A stretch of 64,000 bases of DNA from Haematobia irritans. Lineage: Eukaryota > Arthropoda > Insecta > Diptera > Muscidae. The stretch lies in contig NC_134397.1 of NCBI RefSeq assembly GCF_050003625.1, forward strand, positions 99,308,162-99,372,161, read 5' to 3'. Both the position numbers and the translations under genes were made by a program. Below are positions 1 to 15,800 of the stretch, in pieces. The notes beneath the pieces were generated by a model. The model made no database searches. It was not told the DNA's origin and saw nothing but the letters and a program-made list of their open reading frames with translations. Numbering within the stretch: position 1 is the stretch's first letter; every line of letters starts with the position of its first letter.

Positions 1-297
1 GTTTCAACATCCTACCAGCAACCTGCTGAGAAATTGCAAATGACAAAAAAAACTTTTTTTTAATATATGTCCCCACTTTGGGGATTTTTGATACCAATTT
101 TGGGAATGGTCTATTCAGCAATATTTCTTGCGAATTAAAAATATGAATTGAAACCTTTATAACTTTTTAAACTATTTTTGATATCATTATGATTTCTATT
201 GATTTTTTGATAACTCATGCCCTACTTGATCCAAATAGCCGATAAAAGCTTAAAACGTATGCTTATTTGGTCGTCTATAAGCAACAAGTAACAAAAG
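1..297. repeat. Scrambled copy of the 3.7-4.2 kb repeat unit
   Basis: Bases 36-133 match 4050-4152 in the same orientation. Bases 134-297 match 5777-5947, which is the opposite orientation of the same unit. The two pieces of one repeat therefore abut head to head here. No coding sequence is seen. The junction with the LINE fragment that follows is at about 297/298. Confidence 0.6.
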
Positions 298-617
298 ATT
301 TATTCTAGATTCCGATACAATTTCCTCGATAGGAAACGACCGCTGAGCCAGCGTCTCCTCACTGGACGTTGTCCAATTGCCCTCCGATGTTTTAATGAAA
401 CCCGGAGCGGAGTTCGTGGATGCTAGCACCTTCCGTAGTCTGGAAGCCTCGGACGTATTCTCAATGCTGCTGCAGTAATCATTCCAAGAGTTATGCTGAG
501 CCTTTCTCAGTTCTCGCTTGTATCCTCTCAGATTCTTCTTGTAAGCGTCCCAATCCACAGGAGCTCTGGTGGATTTTGCTTTGTTAAAGAGCTTCCTGCA
601 CGATTTCCTCATATTAC

Positions 618-1509
618 CTAACTCCGTAGACCACCATGGTGGTCGATTTTTCTCCCTGGCTTCCCTCTAGGGCATGCAGCTTTCAGTGCAATGTTGAAGG
701 CCTTAGTAATCCTCTCCACTGCGTGTTCGATAAATTGCACAGTGCTCACATTTATCTCTGGTATTTCCGGTATCATCATATTGAACGATTCCCTATACAT
801 ATTCCAGTCAGCTTTCCTAACAGTTGGCGGAAATATGGTCTTGGTGTTATGAACGTCAAATTTGAAACTGATGTAGCGATGATCTGAGAAGCTATTTTCA
901 CTTAAAACCTGCCAATCAGATATCATTTCATTCAGTTCTTGCGATGCCGACCTCTTGCCTGTTTTTAGTAACAAAGGTTGGGGCATCTCCTTTGTTGCAA
1001 ACTACCAAATTAGTACGCAAAATAAACTATAGGAGTGACTCTCCTCTTGTATTAATGTCACCACTTCCCCATATACTATGATGTGCATTTGCATCGCATC
1101 CCATAATGAGTTTTGTCTTTGTTTTCAATGACTCCTCAACTAAAGTGTTAACGGCACATGGAGACCTCTCCCTATCATGTCCCATGTAGACCGAAGATAC
1201 CCAATATTTGCAGTTGGCTATTTCTAAACTGGCAACGACAGTGTCTGTATTGCACATTGAAGGAAGCAGAAACAAGTTGAGCTCGTTTTTAGCAATTATA
1301 CAGGCTCGATTTACATCATTACCAGTATACTGCAATAGTTTGAACCCCGGAGTACTTAATTCACATATTTTGTTTCTATAAACATATGGTTCTTGAATAA
1401 GAACTATATCTATGTTCCCTTTCATCAGGAGAACTTTTAAGGCAGCACATGCAGCCTTACAATGATAAAGATTTATCTGGAGGATCCGTAGGACCATCGA
1501 GATTTTCAA
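618..1509 (-). pseudogene. ORF2 apurinic-like endonuclease fragment of LINE L1
   Basis: Two pieces (1509-1027 and 986-618) read as an exonuclease/endonuclease/phosphatase fold, which nicks target DNA to prime LINE insertion. Visible landmarks are the N-terminal LQINLYHC, the IQEPYVY segment with its catalytic-type Glu, the GCDANAHHSIWGS motif with the expected Asp and Asn, and the later SDHRYISF with the catalytic Asp-His pair. A stop interrupts the frame just after RGESLL near 1027. Continuation at 298-612 encodes the basic linker before RT. The RT and RNase H domains are absent from this copy. Confidence 0.8.
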
Positions 1510-1671
1510 TAACCGTCACACCAGCCGTTTCAATCGAGTCATCAAGAGGCAGTAGAACCTCCTCTTGCATACGGTGTCTATCCAAGTCTGCATCTTTGGT
1601 ATCTCCCTCGACTTCGCAAGAGGATCCGCTTATTTCTGATTCAGACAGAGGCTTGTCGATTTCCGAATCCT

Positions 1672-2246
1672 TTAGCTGATCGCAGCTCCTTCCAAAACTT
1701 CACCAATTAGTATCAGAGCAGCTTTAAAACATTCTATAGACCTCTGGTCCTCAAATGCGACTAGCTTAAATCGTCCTTGATACCAACAAGCCTCTTGGTG
1801 TCGAGGATCTGGGCAGGGAAACTTTTCCAGCACCTGTGAGTAGACGCCAGACAAAGCATTCTCAATTTCCACCATTTTTGCTTTGGAATCATCCCTTTTG
1901 GAGGATGGCAGCTCATCCGGTGATCGTTCCCTTTTTCCAGCCTCAAGAATTCCTTGAGATCATTTTAAGGAATCGCTTTGTTTAGCCGACAACGTGCTTA
2001 GGTCGACTGATCCTAATTTCTTTAGGATAAGCAAAGCATTTCTGCGTTCCTTGAATCTCTTTCGGGAGGGATTACCTCCTTGGAAATGGTTCGACTTGTC
2101 AAAGTGTCGCCACCTGTCGACCCGTCTACAGGTCGACTAATTGGGCCTAACTCTTGGTCATTGCCCAAATGTATAACTCCAGTCGATACCCGTCCACTGG
2201 GCCCTGAAGTTAGCAACCCAGTGGATGTCTTTGAATTTCGCTGCAT
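1672..2246 (-). pseudogene. ORF1 remnant of LINE L1
   Basis: Broken ORF1, beginning with the N-terminus (MQRNSKTSTG) at 2246. The middle is a fragment ending near 1672 that matches the KFPGPDPRHQEAGWYQGRFK region of fuller copies. Internal deletions remove the segments between. ORF1 proteins of this LINE group bind the element RNA. The remnant is far shorter than the ORF1 in the 24.2-25.3 kb copy and cannot be functional. Confidence 0.65.
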
Positions 2247-2350
2247 GGTGACCTAATATCCTTCCACACTTGAAATTCGTAGTAGGTACTAATTACGATG
2301 ATTTTATCCGCTATTAAAAAACACGTCCGTTCCGTTCGACGGTTGAATGA

Positions 2351-2945
2351 TGTGTCCGATTTACACTCATATGACCACAGAGGCCAATTTTTAACTCCGA
2401 TTTAGTTGAAATTTTGCACAGTTAGTAGAATAAGGATTGCAGCTATGCGTGCCATGGTTGAAATCGGTTCAGATTTAGATACAGCTCCCATATATATGTT
2501 TTTCTGATTTCGACAAAAATGGTCAAAATACCAACATTTTCCTTGTAAAATCGCCACTGCTTAGTCGAAAAGTTGTAAAAATGACTATAATTTTCCTAAA
2601 CTTCTAATACATATATATCGAGCGATAAATCATAAATAAACTTTTGCGAAGTTTCCTTAAAATTGCTTCAGATTTAAATGTTTCCCATATTTTTTTACTA
2701 ACATTTTGTTCCACCCTAATACCTTAGCCGACTTAAATTTTGAGTCTATAGATTTTGTAGAAGTCTATCAAATTCTTCCAGATCGAGTGATATTTAAATG
2801 TATGTATTTGGGACAAACCTTTATATATAACCCACAACACATTTGACGGATGTGATATGGTATCGAAAATTTAGATCTATAAAGTGGTTCAGGGTATAAT
2901 ATAGTCGGCCCCGCCCTTCTTTAGACTTTCCTTACTTGTTTTTTA
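2351..2945 (+). repeat. 3' part of mini-me-like dispersed repeat (left arm)
   Basis: Matches the end of the composite repeat at 32.6-37.1 kb: the segment about GATTTACACTCATATGACC, then a GGGTATAATATAGTCGGC block, ending in CCTTACTTGTTTT at 2945. It is 5' truncated. It is non-coding. Confidence 0.7.
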
Positions 2946-3344
2946 ATAATTCTGCAACTTTTGAACGGCTAAAGATATCAACAATAATTTTTTCTGAAAG
3001 CTGAAGTATTTTTCTCTAAGTTTGCAAATTTGTGGGTCCCTAGGGGGTCCACGGGCTGACCTGTAGGCGTTGAAACTGGGGCACCTCGGGGATATGAAAT
3101 TTTGATTTAGCCGTAAACTCCTTAATTTTGAACCGATTTCGATGATTTCTTTGCTGGGTAGAACTTCTAAAGCTCTAGCGTGCGTGTGCAATTATCTTTT
3201 ACCTTTCGCAAGATATAGCCTCACAATTTATTTTTTACACAATTTTGACAAAATGGGGTCAGTATTTTGAACCTAGAAGTTCTGCTTTTGAGTGGATTCG
3301 TAATTTTTCCCTACAAAATTCTACAACTCGCCAAAGAAAAAGGG
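2946..3344. other. Unrecognised repeat unit (mirrored at 6439-6837)
   Basis: No gene or known repeat is recognised. The unit lies between the mini-me-like tail and the SINE in both arms of the inverted repeat. The short open frames across it are not conserved with anything I know. Confidence 0.4.
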
Positions 3345-3690
3345 AGCCACCGTGGTGCAATGGTTAGCATGTCCGCCTTGCATACACAAGGTCGTGGCTC
3401 CGATTGCTGCTTCGACCGTACACCAAAAAGTTTTTCAGCGGTGGATTATCCCACCTCAGTCATGCTGATGACATGTCTGAGGGTTTCAAAGCTTCTCTAA
3501 GTGGTTTCAGTGCAATTTGGAACGCCGTTCGGACTCGGCTATAAAAAGGAGGTCCCTTGTCATTGAGCTTAACATGGAATAGGGCAGCACTCAGTGATAA
3601 GAGAGAAGTTCACCAATGTGGTATCACAATGGACTGAATAGTCTAAGTGAGCCTGATACATCGGGCTGCTACCAAACCTAACCCAACCTA
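3345..3690 (+). mobile_element. tRNA-derived SINE (left arm)
   Basis: Begins GAGCCACCGTGGTGC, a tRNA-like head with a box A resembling TGGTGCAATGG. In this copy box B is mutated from the GGTTCGATTCC seen in others. The body ends with the GGGCTGC motif and a degenerate CCTAA-type tail. The 3' region is shared with the local LOA-like LINE. Confidence 0.9.
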
Positions 3691-6090
<2,400 letters not shown>

Positions 6091-6438
6091 CTAGGTTGGG
6101 TTAGGTTTGGTAGCAGCCCGATGTATCAGGCTCACTTAGACTATTCAGTCCATTGTGATACCACATTGGTGAACTTCTCTCTTATCACTGAGTGCTGCCC
6201 TATTCCATGTTAAGCTCAATGACAAGGGACCTCCTTTTTATAGCCGAGTCCGAACGGCGTTCCAAATTGCACTGAAACCACTTAGAGAAGCTTTGAAACC
6301 CTCAGACATGTCATCAGCATGACTGAGGTGGGATAATCCACCGCTGAAAAACTTTTTGGTGTACGGTCGAAGCAGCAATCGGAGCCACGACCTTGTGTAT
6401 GCAAGGCGGACATGCTAACCATTGCACCACGGTGGCTC
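6091..6438 (-). mobile_element. tRNA-derived SINE (right arm)
   Basis: Mirror copy of the SINE at 3345-3690, with the same box B mutation. It was therefore copied by the segmental inversion and not by independent insertion. Confidence 0.88.
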
Positions 6439-6837
6439 CCTTTTTCTTTGGCGAGTTGTAGAATTTTGTAGGGAAAAATTACGAATCCACTCAAAAGCAG
6501 AACTTCTAGGTTCAAAATACTGACCCCATTTTGTCAAAATTGTGTAAAAAATAAATTGTGAGGCTATATCTTGCGAAAGGTAAAAGATAATTGCACACGC
6601 ACGCTAGAGCTTTAGAAGTTCTACCCAGCAAAGAAATCATCGAAATCGGTTCAAAATTAAGGAGTTTACGGCTAAATCAAAATTTCATATCCCCGAGGTG
6701 CCCCAGTTTCAACGCCTACAGGTCAGCCCGTGGACCCCCTAGGGACCCACAAATTTGCAAACTTAGAGAAAAATACTTCAGCTTTCAGAAAAAAATTATT
6801 GTTGATATCTTTAGCCGTTCAAAAGTTGCAGAATTAT
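6439..6837. other. Right-arm copy of unrecognised unit
   Basis: Reverse complement of 2946-3344. No gene is recognised. Confidence 0.4.
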
Positions 6838-7436
6838 TAAAAAACAAGTAAGGAAAGTCTAAAGAAGGGCGGGGCCGACTATATTATACCCTGAACCACT
6901 TTATAGATCTAAATTTTCGATACCATATCACATCCGTCAAATGTGTTGTGGGTTATATATAAAGGTTTGTCCCAAATACATACATTTAAATATCACTCGA
7001 TCTGGAAGAATTTGATAGACTTCTACAAAATCTATAGACTCAAAATTTAAGTCGGCTAAGGTATTAGGGTGGAACAAAATGTTAGTAAAAAAATATGGGA
7101 AACATTTAAATCTGAAGCAATTTTAAGGAAACTTCGCAAAAGTTTATTTATGATTTATCGCTGGATATATATGTATTAGAAGTTTAGGAAAATTATAGTC
7201 ATTTTTACAACTTTTCGACTAAGCAGTGGCGATTTTACAAGGAAAATGTTGGTATTTTGACCATTTTTGTCGAAATCAGAAAAACATATATATGGGAGCT
7301 GTATCTAAATCTGAACCGATTTCAACCAAATTTGGCACGCATAGCTGCAATCCTTATTCTACTAACTGTGCAAAATTTCAACTAAATCGGAGTTAAAAAT
7401 TGGCCTCTGTGGTCATATGAGTGTAAATCGGACACA
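6838..7436 (-). repeat. Mini-me-like repeat tail (right arm)
   Basis: Reverse complement of 2351-2945. It starts with AAAACAAGTAAGGAAAGTC, the typical outer end of this repeat group. Confidence 0.7.
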
Positions 7437-8384
7437 TCATTCAACCGTCGAACGGAACGGACGTGTTTTTTAATAGCGGATAAAATCATCGTAATTAGTA
7501 CCTACTACGAATTTCAAGTGTGGAAGGATATTAGGTCACCATGCAGCGAAATTCAAAGACATCCACTGGGTTGCTAACTTCAGGGCCCAGTGGACGGGTA
7601 TCGACTGGAGTTATACATTTGGGCAATGACCAAGAGTTAGGCGACCTGTAGACGGGTCGACAGGTGGCGACACTTTGACAAGTCGAACCATTTCCAAGGA
7701 GGTAATCCCTCCCGAAAGAGATTCAAGGAACGCAGAAATGCTTTGCTTATCCTAAAGAAATTAGGATCAGTCGACCTAAGCACGTTGTCGGCTAAACAAA
7801 GCGATTCCTTAAAATGATCTCAAGGAATTCTTGAGGCTGGAAAAAGGGAACGATCACCGGATGAGCTGCCATCCTCCAAAAGGGATGGTTCCAAAGCAAA
7901 AATGGGGGAAATTGAGAATGCTTTGTCTGGCGTCTACTCACAGGTGCTGGAAAAGTTTCCCTGCCCAGATCCTCGACACCAAGAGGCTTGTTGGTATCAA
8001 GGACGATTTAAGCTATTCGCATTTGAGGACCAGAGGTCTATAGAATGTTTTAAAGCTGCTCTGATACTAATTGGTGAAGTTTTGGAAGGAGCTGCGATCA
8101 GCTAAAGGATTCGGAAATCGACAAGCCTCTGTCTGAATCAGAAATAAGCGGATCCTCTTGCGAAGTCGAGGGAGATACCAAAGATGCAGACTTGGATAGA
8201 CACCGTATGCAAGAGGAGGTTCTACTGCCTCTTGATGACTCGATTGAAACGGCTGGTGTGACGGTTATTGATCCTACGGATCCTCCAGATAAATCTTTAT
8301 CATTGTAAGGCTGCATGTGCTGCCTTAAAAGTTCTCCTGATGAAAGGGGACATAGATATAGTTCTTATTCAAGAACCATATGTT

Positions 8385-8484
8385 NNNNNNNNNNNNNNNN
8401 NNNNNNNNNNNNNNNNNNNNNNNNNNNNNNNNNNNNNNNNNNNNNNNNNNNNNNNNNNNNNNNNNNNNNNNNNNNNNNNNNNNN
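8385..8484. other. Scaffold gap of 100 N
   Basis: Exactly 100 N, the convention for a gap of unknown size. It coincides with the end of the right inverted-repeat arm. Confidence 0.99.
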
Positions 8485-9622
8485 GCAAAACTCCCACGGT
8501 TAGGCCCATTTCCTTAGGTGGTATTGAAATTCCCTTTAGTGAGTGTGCAAAATACTTTGGCGTTATTTTGGACAGGAAGCTGAACTTTAAGCTTAATATT
8601 GAAGAAAGGGCGAGGAAAGCAACGGTAGCTTTATACTCGTGCAAAATGGCAATAGGGAAAAAGTGGGGACTAAAACCAAAAATTGTGCATTGGCTATACA
8701 TGGCAGTGGTTAGATCTATAATGCTATATGGTGTTGTAGTCTGGTGGCCGGCACTTCACCAGCCAACAAGTTTAGACACAGTTCAGCGTATGGCGTGTTT
8801 GTGTATGTCAGGTGCATTCAGCAAGACAGGAACAAATTCCCTTAATGTCATACTGCATCTATTGCCTTTAGACATTTTGGCCAAACAGTCAACTGCAACA
8901 ACGGCTGTGCGGTTGCGCGAGCTATCGCTGTGGTCGGAAAAAAGTTATGGTCACAGTTCGGTCCTCAAAATAATGCCAGATGTGCCTAACAGAGTGGATT
9001 AACTTTGGCGAGACCACTTTTCGACAAAAACGTTTGAGATTCTAATTCCCAACAGTGAAGCGTGGTGTACACGGACCCCGGGGAATAAAAGATATATAGA
9101 TTTCTACAATGATGGCTCCAAATTGGATGGACAAGTGGGTTTTGGAGTATACTCTAAAGATCTGGAACTTCGAATAGCGAAAAGATTACCTGATCACTGT
9201 AGTGTTTTTCAGGCTGAAATATTAGCAATAAGAGAAGTGGTGAACTGGCTGAGAAGTAATGCTCCAAGCAATATTGGCATTAATATATACTTAGACAGTC
9301 AACCTGCAATAAAATCCTTGGACTCTGTGTTCCTCAACTTGAAAACGGCCATTGACTGCCGCAAATCTCTCAATGAGATGGCTGAGTAGCACAATATTTA
9401 CCTAATATGGGTGCCTGGCCATAGGAACATACCGGGGAACTGCGAAGCAGATGAGCTAGCAAGGCTAGGAGCTACCTTACATATTCCACGGGAACTAGAA
9501 TCTGTTGCTATGCCTCTGGCTACCTGCAAGCTCTTTCTGCGTGAGAAGGCTGTTATGATGGCAAATATTCGATGGGAGAATTGCAAGGGTTGTAACGACA
9601 CCAATGTCCTGCATTTTGTGTA
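8485..9622 (+). pseudogene. LINE ORF2 RT thumb and RNase H fragment (copy L2)
   Basis: The frame from 8485 to 9002 reads the region after the RT active site (SECAKYFGVILDRKLNF, then VHWLYMAVVRSIMLYG). It is followed by RNase H: DGSKLDGQVGFGVY with the first catalytic Asp, ETL-like AEILAIREV with the Glu, YLDSQPAIKSL with the second Asp, and WVPGHRNIPGNCEADELA with the His and last Asp. RNase H degrades the RNA strand of the cDNA hybrid. Stops at about 9002 and 9387 break the frame, so the fragment is dead. Confidence 0.8.
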
Positions 9623-9748
9623 AGGCGTAAGCAAATTTTAGGGGCATATAGCTTCAGATTACTGGCGGACCTGGAAAACGTTAACTCAAGTAGTCTGCCA
9701 ATATTTTTGGAACAATCGAGAAGGTTCAGCGGTTAAAACTAGAAGTGT

Positions 9749-10680
<932 letters not shown>

Positions 10681-10745
10681 CTCTGCACGATTTCCTTATA
10701 TTACTTAATTCCGTAGACCACCATGGTGGTCGATTTTTCCCCCTT
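10681..10745 (-). mobile_element. Short inverted LINE fragment
   Basis: Reverse complement of the beginning of copy L3 (the segment around GACCACCATGGTGGTC). It forms an imperfect inverted pair with 9977-10030 about 700 bp away. Confidence 0.7.
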
Positions 10746-10867
10746 GGCTTCGTGTTTTTCCATTGCTCTGGATATAATGACTTTGTTAATATAAATATTA
10801 TTGAAAATGTAAGTAATAAATGTTAATATTATCGGCATTATTGTGTTGCTATAGTGGGTAGATGTGA

Positions 10868-11200
<333 letters not shown>

Positions 11201-11226
<26 letters not shown>

Positions 11227-12219
11227 TTAGCATAGCATTCTTCAGGGATCATTTCTTTAAAAGATTACTATTAAAATCTCCAACAATTATTACATCTTGG
11301 TATACAACAGAGAGATTTCCGTTACGTTCTCATATTTAAAAAAATCAGTCCAGTTGGTTAATTCAGTAGTTTCAAATTCTGACGTTACAAAAAAAATATT
11401 GTTGTAAAACAATTGTACTTTATCACGAGGATGAAAAAAGTTTATAAAATAATTTTGTATGTTTGATATTGCCAAAAATTATTTATGTGAAAAATTATAC
11501 GTTAGCATAAGGATGAAAAAAATTTCAAAAGTAATTTGGTATGTTTGATATTACAAAAAAATAATTTTGTGATGAAATTGTACGTTATCATAATTTAAAA
11601 CAAAAATCAGCCAAATTGGTAAATTCAGTACGTTATCATAAGTAAAAAAATTGGTCCGGTTAGTTAACTCGGTAATTCCAAAATTATTTTTTTATATCTT
11701 TGCATGGGTGGATCCTTAAATTCCTCATGAACGAAATAGATAATGATTTTAAAGAATTTGTTCAAGAATTTAGTAAAATTAGCATTGACTAGACAATGAC
11801 ATTGACAGTCAGAATGACTACCAAGACAAGGCCCAGTGAGTGGCCTCGTCAATCGATGAAGAATCGGACCAGATACATTTTTAGGCAAAATTCCCTGCTG
11901 CCGTTCATAGACAATCAGAGGGAGAAACACTAAATTGTTAATAGATTCAAGGGTCATATTAACCTACTTGACACGAATACAACCTGTTTTACATAACTAT
12001 CGCTTCCCACATTGACGGCCATTTTCATGTACCTCCGTTAAGCTTTAACTGCCAGTTAACAGAAAGTAAATTGCTAATATCTTCTCTCCGGTTAACTTTA
12101 ACTGAAAAATTTTCAGTAGTTAAGTTCCTAACTGGTATATGGAATATATAGACAAGATGACAGCTATGTCCATAATACGGTCTAAATGTTCGTTAGTTAA
12201 CGGAGCACTACCGGAGCTT
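11201..12219. other. Non-coding AT-rich DNA, no recognised gene
   Basis: Internal short repeats around AATTGGT(C/A)(C/A)(G/A) and GTTAATTCAGTA occur between 11340 and 11680. A segment near 12030-12110 has several GTTAACT motifs in both orientations and may be a MITE. I see no convincing exon. Confidence 0.4.
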
Positions 12220-12740
12220 CACGGAAATGGGGGTGAATGGTATAATTGACCCTGATTTGCTAACGCAAACAAGTGAAAAATTAAAATTTGAAAATAAAGA
12301 AGTGTGCAAAACTTCACACAAGTAAAGGACACAACGGTGCCTCCAACTAGTGTTAGTAGACTATGCCTTGATCTGCCAACGCGGACAAGTGCAAAATTAA
12401 AACTTTGAAAATAAGGAAGACCTGAAAATATTGAATTTTTGAGTGTGTAAGGTAAAACTTCACACACTTAGAGGACATCCGGCGCCAATTATTATTAATA
12501 GACTATGCCTTGATCTGCCAACGCGGGCAAGTGCAAAATTAATACTTTGAATTAGCCTTGGTTTGCTAACGTAAACAAATGAAAAATTAAATTTTGAAAA
12601 TAAGGAAGTCCAAAAAGTTGGACCTGAAAATATTCAATTTTTGAGTGTGCAAGGTAAAACTTCACACAATTAGAGGAGATCACAGTGCCTCCAATTCTTC
12701 TGCAAACAAAGACATCATTCTCACTTGCATAGAAGGGAAT
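12220..12740. repeat. Diverged tandem-like repeats upstream of BEL pol
   Basis: The block TGATCTGCCAACGCGG(A/G)CAAGTG recurs at about 12370 and 12512, and related forms with TTTGCTAACG occur at about 12255 and 12558. Each is followed by a shared AAACTTCACACA block. The repeats may belong to the leader of the BEL/Pao element. Confidence 0.6.
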
Positions 12741-12897
12741 TTTCAACACAAGTAAGTCGAGATTCGAGCTAACGACCTGGAATGATCCGCGATATGGGAA
12801 ATCCAGCCCGATCAGCTTCTGACAATGTTACTTCTACATCAGAGGCTGCCCGTTCGTTGCAAACTGCTATGAAACATCACAGTTTTCTACAGTTCTT

Positions 12898-15800
12898 TTG
12901 GGAACTACTGTGGTAGAATTGTGTTGTCATGGCGTAAAGTGTTCGGCTAGAGCATTGATCGATCCTGCCTCGCAAGCAACTTTCATTTCACGAAAGTTGC
13001 AAAAGAAACTTGCTTTGCCGATATTCCCAGTTACTTCTGCGAATATTGTTGGCCTAAACGGCACGATATCGGCAAAGTCTACTAATGTTTGTAGGATCTC
13101 ATTGTGCTCCCCTATTGACCCAACTTTTAAGCTGTCGACAGATGCGTATGTTGTTTACCAATTGACTGGTCGTTTGCCAACTTATTCATTGTCTCAGCTA
13201 TTTGATGTAAACCTGCCTGGGATCACGATGTGTGATCTAAAATGTTCTCATATGGACGTTTTACTGGGTGGTGACATATATTCTCGGATAATGCATACTG
13301 ATGTTCATAAGCACCCTAATGGTGATCTTATTGCCCAGAAATCAGTTTTCGGTTGGATCGTGACTGGCAAAGTCACCCAAACCAAGCCCCTACAGTCGGT
13401 GGAATCATTTTACAACCACATGGAGTTGAATGATCAACTTGCTAGGTTTTGGGAAATCGAAGATGTACCGAAAGCATGTACTATGTCAGATGAGGATAGA
13501 TGGTGTGATAATGGTCGATATGTTCTTTCACTGCCTTTTAAGCGTGAATTCCCCAACGATTTGCAACTTCGTTTGTCCCGAAATAATGCCATTTCTCAAT
13601 TTAAGCGAAATGAGTCGCGGTTAATGAGAAATCTCGAGCTGAAGATTCAGTATGACAGGGTGCTACAAGAGTACGCTGATTTGGGAATTAAGGTCATGGT
13701 TGATGATAATAAGGTAAATTCGTCTGATACTGTGTATTATTTACGCCCATCACGATGTTTTTAAGCCTGACAGTGCCACCACTATATTACGTGTGGTATT
13801 TAATGCTGGACCCGTTCTACAAGCAAATCTAATTGTTTTGATTCTCCGATTGTGATTATTTAGATTTGTCTTCAATGCTGACATCGAGAAGATCTATAGA
13901 CAAATTCTGATTCACCCCGATCAAGCGTCATATCAGCGAATTGTTTTCTGTTTAGCCCCTGATGATGTGATTCGACATTTCGAATTGAACACGGTCACAT
14001 TTGGTGTGAACTGTGCCCCATATTTAGCTATTCGGACCATACTTAGACTGGCTGATGACGTTGAGGGTGAGTTCCCGACTGCTGCGGAGATAATACGTTC
14101 GCAGATGTATGTCGATGACATTTTGGCAGGAGCTCACAGTTTAGATGATGTCATGAAGAGCCGTGATGTTCTATAGAAGTTCTAGGTTCTGTTGGGTTTA
14201 ATCTACGAAAATGGACTTCTAATGTGCAAGGCCTTTTGTTAGATTTACCCCCCGAATATTTATTGGATAATGATTTTTTGAATATTTACAATGAGAGTAC
14301 CGCCAAGACTCTGGGTTTACGTTGGAACGCTGAGAGCCACCGTGGTGCAATGGTTAGCATGCCCGCCTTGCATACACAAGGTCGTGGGTTCGATTCCTGC
14401 TTCGACCGAACACCAAAAAGTTTTTCAGCGGTGGATTATCCCACCTCAGTAATGCTGGTGACATTTTCTGAGGGTTTCAAAGCTTCTCAAAGTGGTTTCA
14501 CTGCAATGTGGAACGCCGTTCGGACTCGGCTATAAAAAGGAGGTCCCTTGTCATTGAGCTTAACATGGAATCGGGCAGCACTCAGTGATAAGAGAGAAGT
14601 TCACCAATGTGGTATCACAATGGACTGAATAGTCTAAGTGAGCCTGATACATCGGGCTGCCACCTAACCTAACCTAACCTACGTTGGAACGCTGGAAGAG
14701 ATGTTTTCTTTTTCAAGTTGGTTTCAGCCCCTACTAGATCTTCCGTCACCAAACGAGCTGTTTTGTCTGAAATTGCTAAATTGTTTGACGCAGCCGGTTG
14801 GCTGGCCCCTAAGTTTATAATTGCTAAGATTATAATGCAACATATTTGGAAAGACAAAACAGATTGGGACGAAGGTTTGAAACCCATGACTCTGAATAGA
14901 TGGTTTGCGTTTTTGTACGACTATAGTGAAATCGAACGGATAGAGATCCCCCGATGGGTTGGTTTCAGCCCAGACCATGAAGTTCAGCTTCATGCATTTT
15001 GTGATGCTTCTGAGAAAGCATATACGGCTTCACTATACGTATGAATTAAAAACGCCCCTCGAGATTATGTCACGCATCTACTCGCAGCACGAACTAAGGT
15101 AGCGCCAATCAAGGTTGAATCCATGCCCCGTTCAGAGCTCTGCGGTGCAACTCTATTGGCTGATATGGTTGAGACTATACGCTCCGAGCTGAGTCTCCCA
15201 GAAATTGATACATTCTATTGGACTGATTCGACAATAGTTTTGTCGTGGCTTCAGAAGCCCCCGTGCCACTGCCCTACGTTTGTTGCTAATCGAGTAGCTA
15301 ACATCTCTACTAAGATCGGTACTAATAATTGGCATCATGTTCTATCACACGATAATCCCACTGATATAGCCTCGAAAGGTTCTTCAGCGCGCGAACTTCT
15401 AACGAATAACCTTTGGTGGAAAGGTCCAGCTTGGTTATGTCGCCCTCGCTCTGAATGGCAAAATCTACGTTTAGAATCATGACGAATCTTGAGACTAAAC
15501 CGATTCGAGTCAATTTGAACCAATTATCCCCTCCTGAGGATATTTTGGCCCGTTTCTCTGATTTATCCAGAGCCCTGAGAGTTTTGGCATATGTATTCAG
15601 ATTCTTTCATCGAATACACCCGAAGTTTAGATCGACACAGACGCATTCATCCTTCAATTTGGAACAGGGTGAAATTAACTTTGTAAAAGGTCGTCTTGTT
15701 GTCATATGCCAGCGTCGTCATTTCCCTGAATATGTGGCGCTGGAGAACAATTCGCAGTTATCTCGAAAGAGCCCTTAGTTGAATTTCAATCCGTTTATAG

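Larger units (their letters stand above)
298..2350 (-). mobile_element. LOA-like LINE, 5' half (copy L1)
   Basis: Minus-strand copy running from its 5' end near 2350 (the GTTCGACGG-type terminus shared with the other copies), through ORF1 (ATG near 2246), to the endonuclease part of ORF2, then into the endonuclease-RT linker at 298-612. Large parts of ORF1 are missing compared with the copy at 60.6 kb. The clade call rests on an endonuclease opening with an LQINL-HC-AA pattern, a DxxLIQEPY motif, and an RNase H domain in related copies, which Jockey-clade elements lack. The copy is dead and is mirrored by the copy at 7437-8384. Confidence 0.8.

Noticed and set aside
14224..14535. Recurring ORF with an HRGAMVSMPALHTQG segment
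   Set aside because: It is a frame through the SINE head and body; it recurs in every SINE copy and crosses the pol III promoter.
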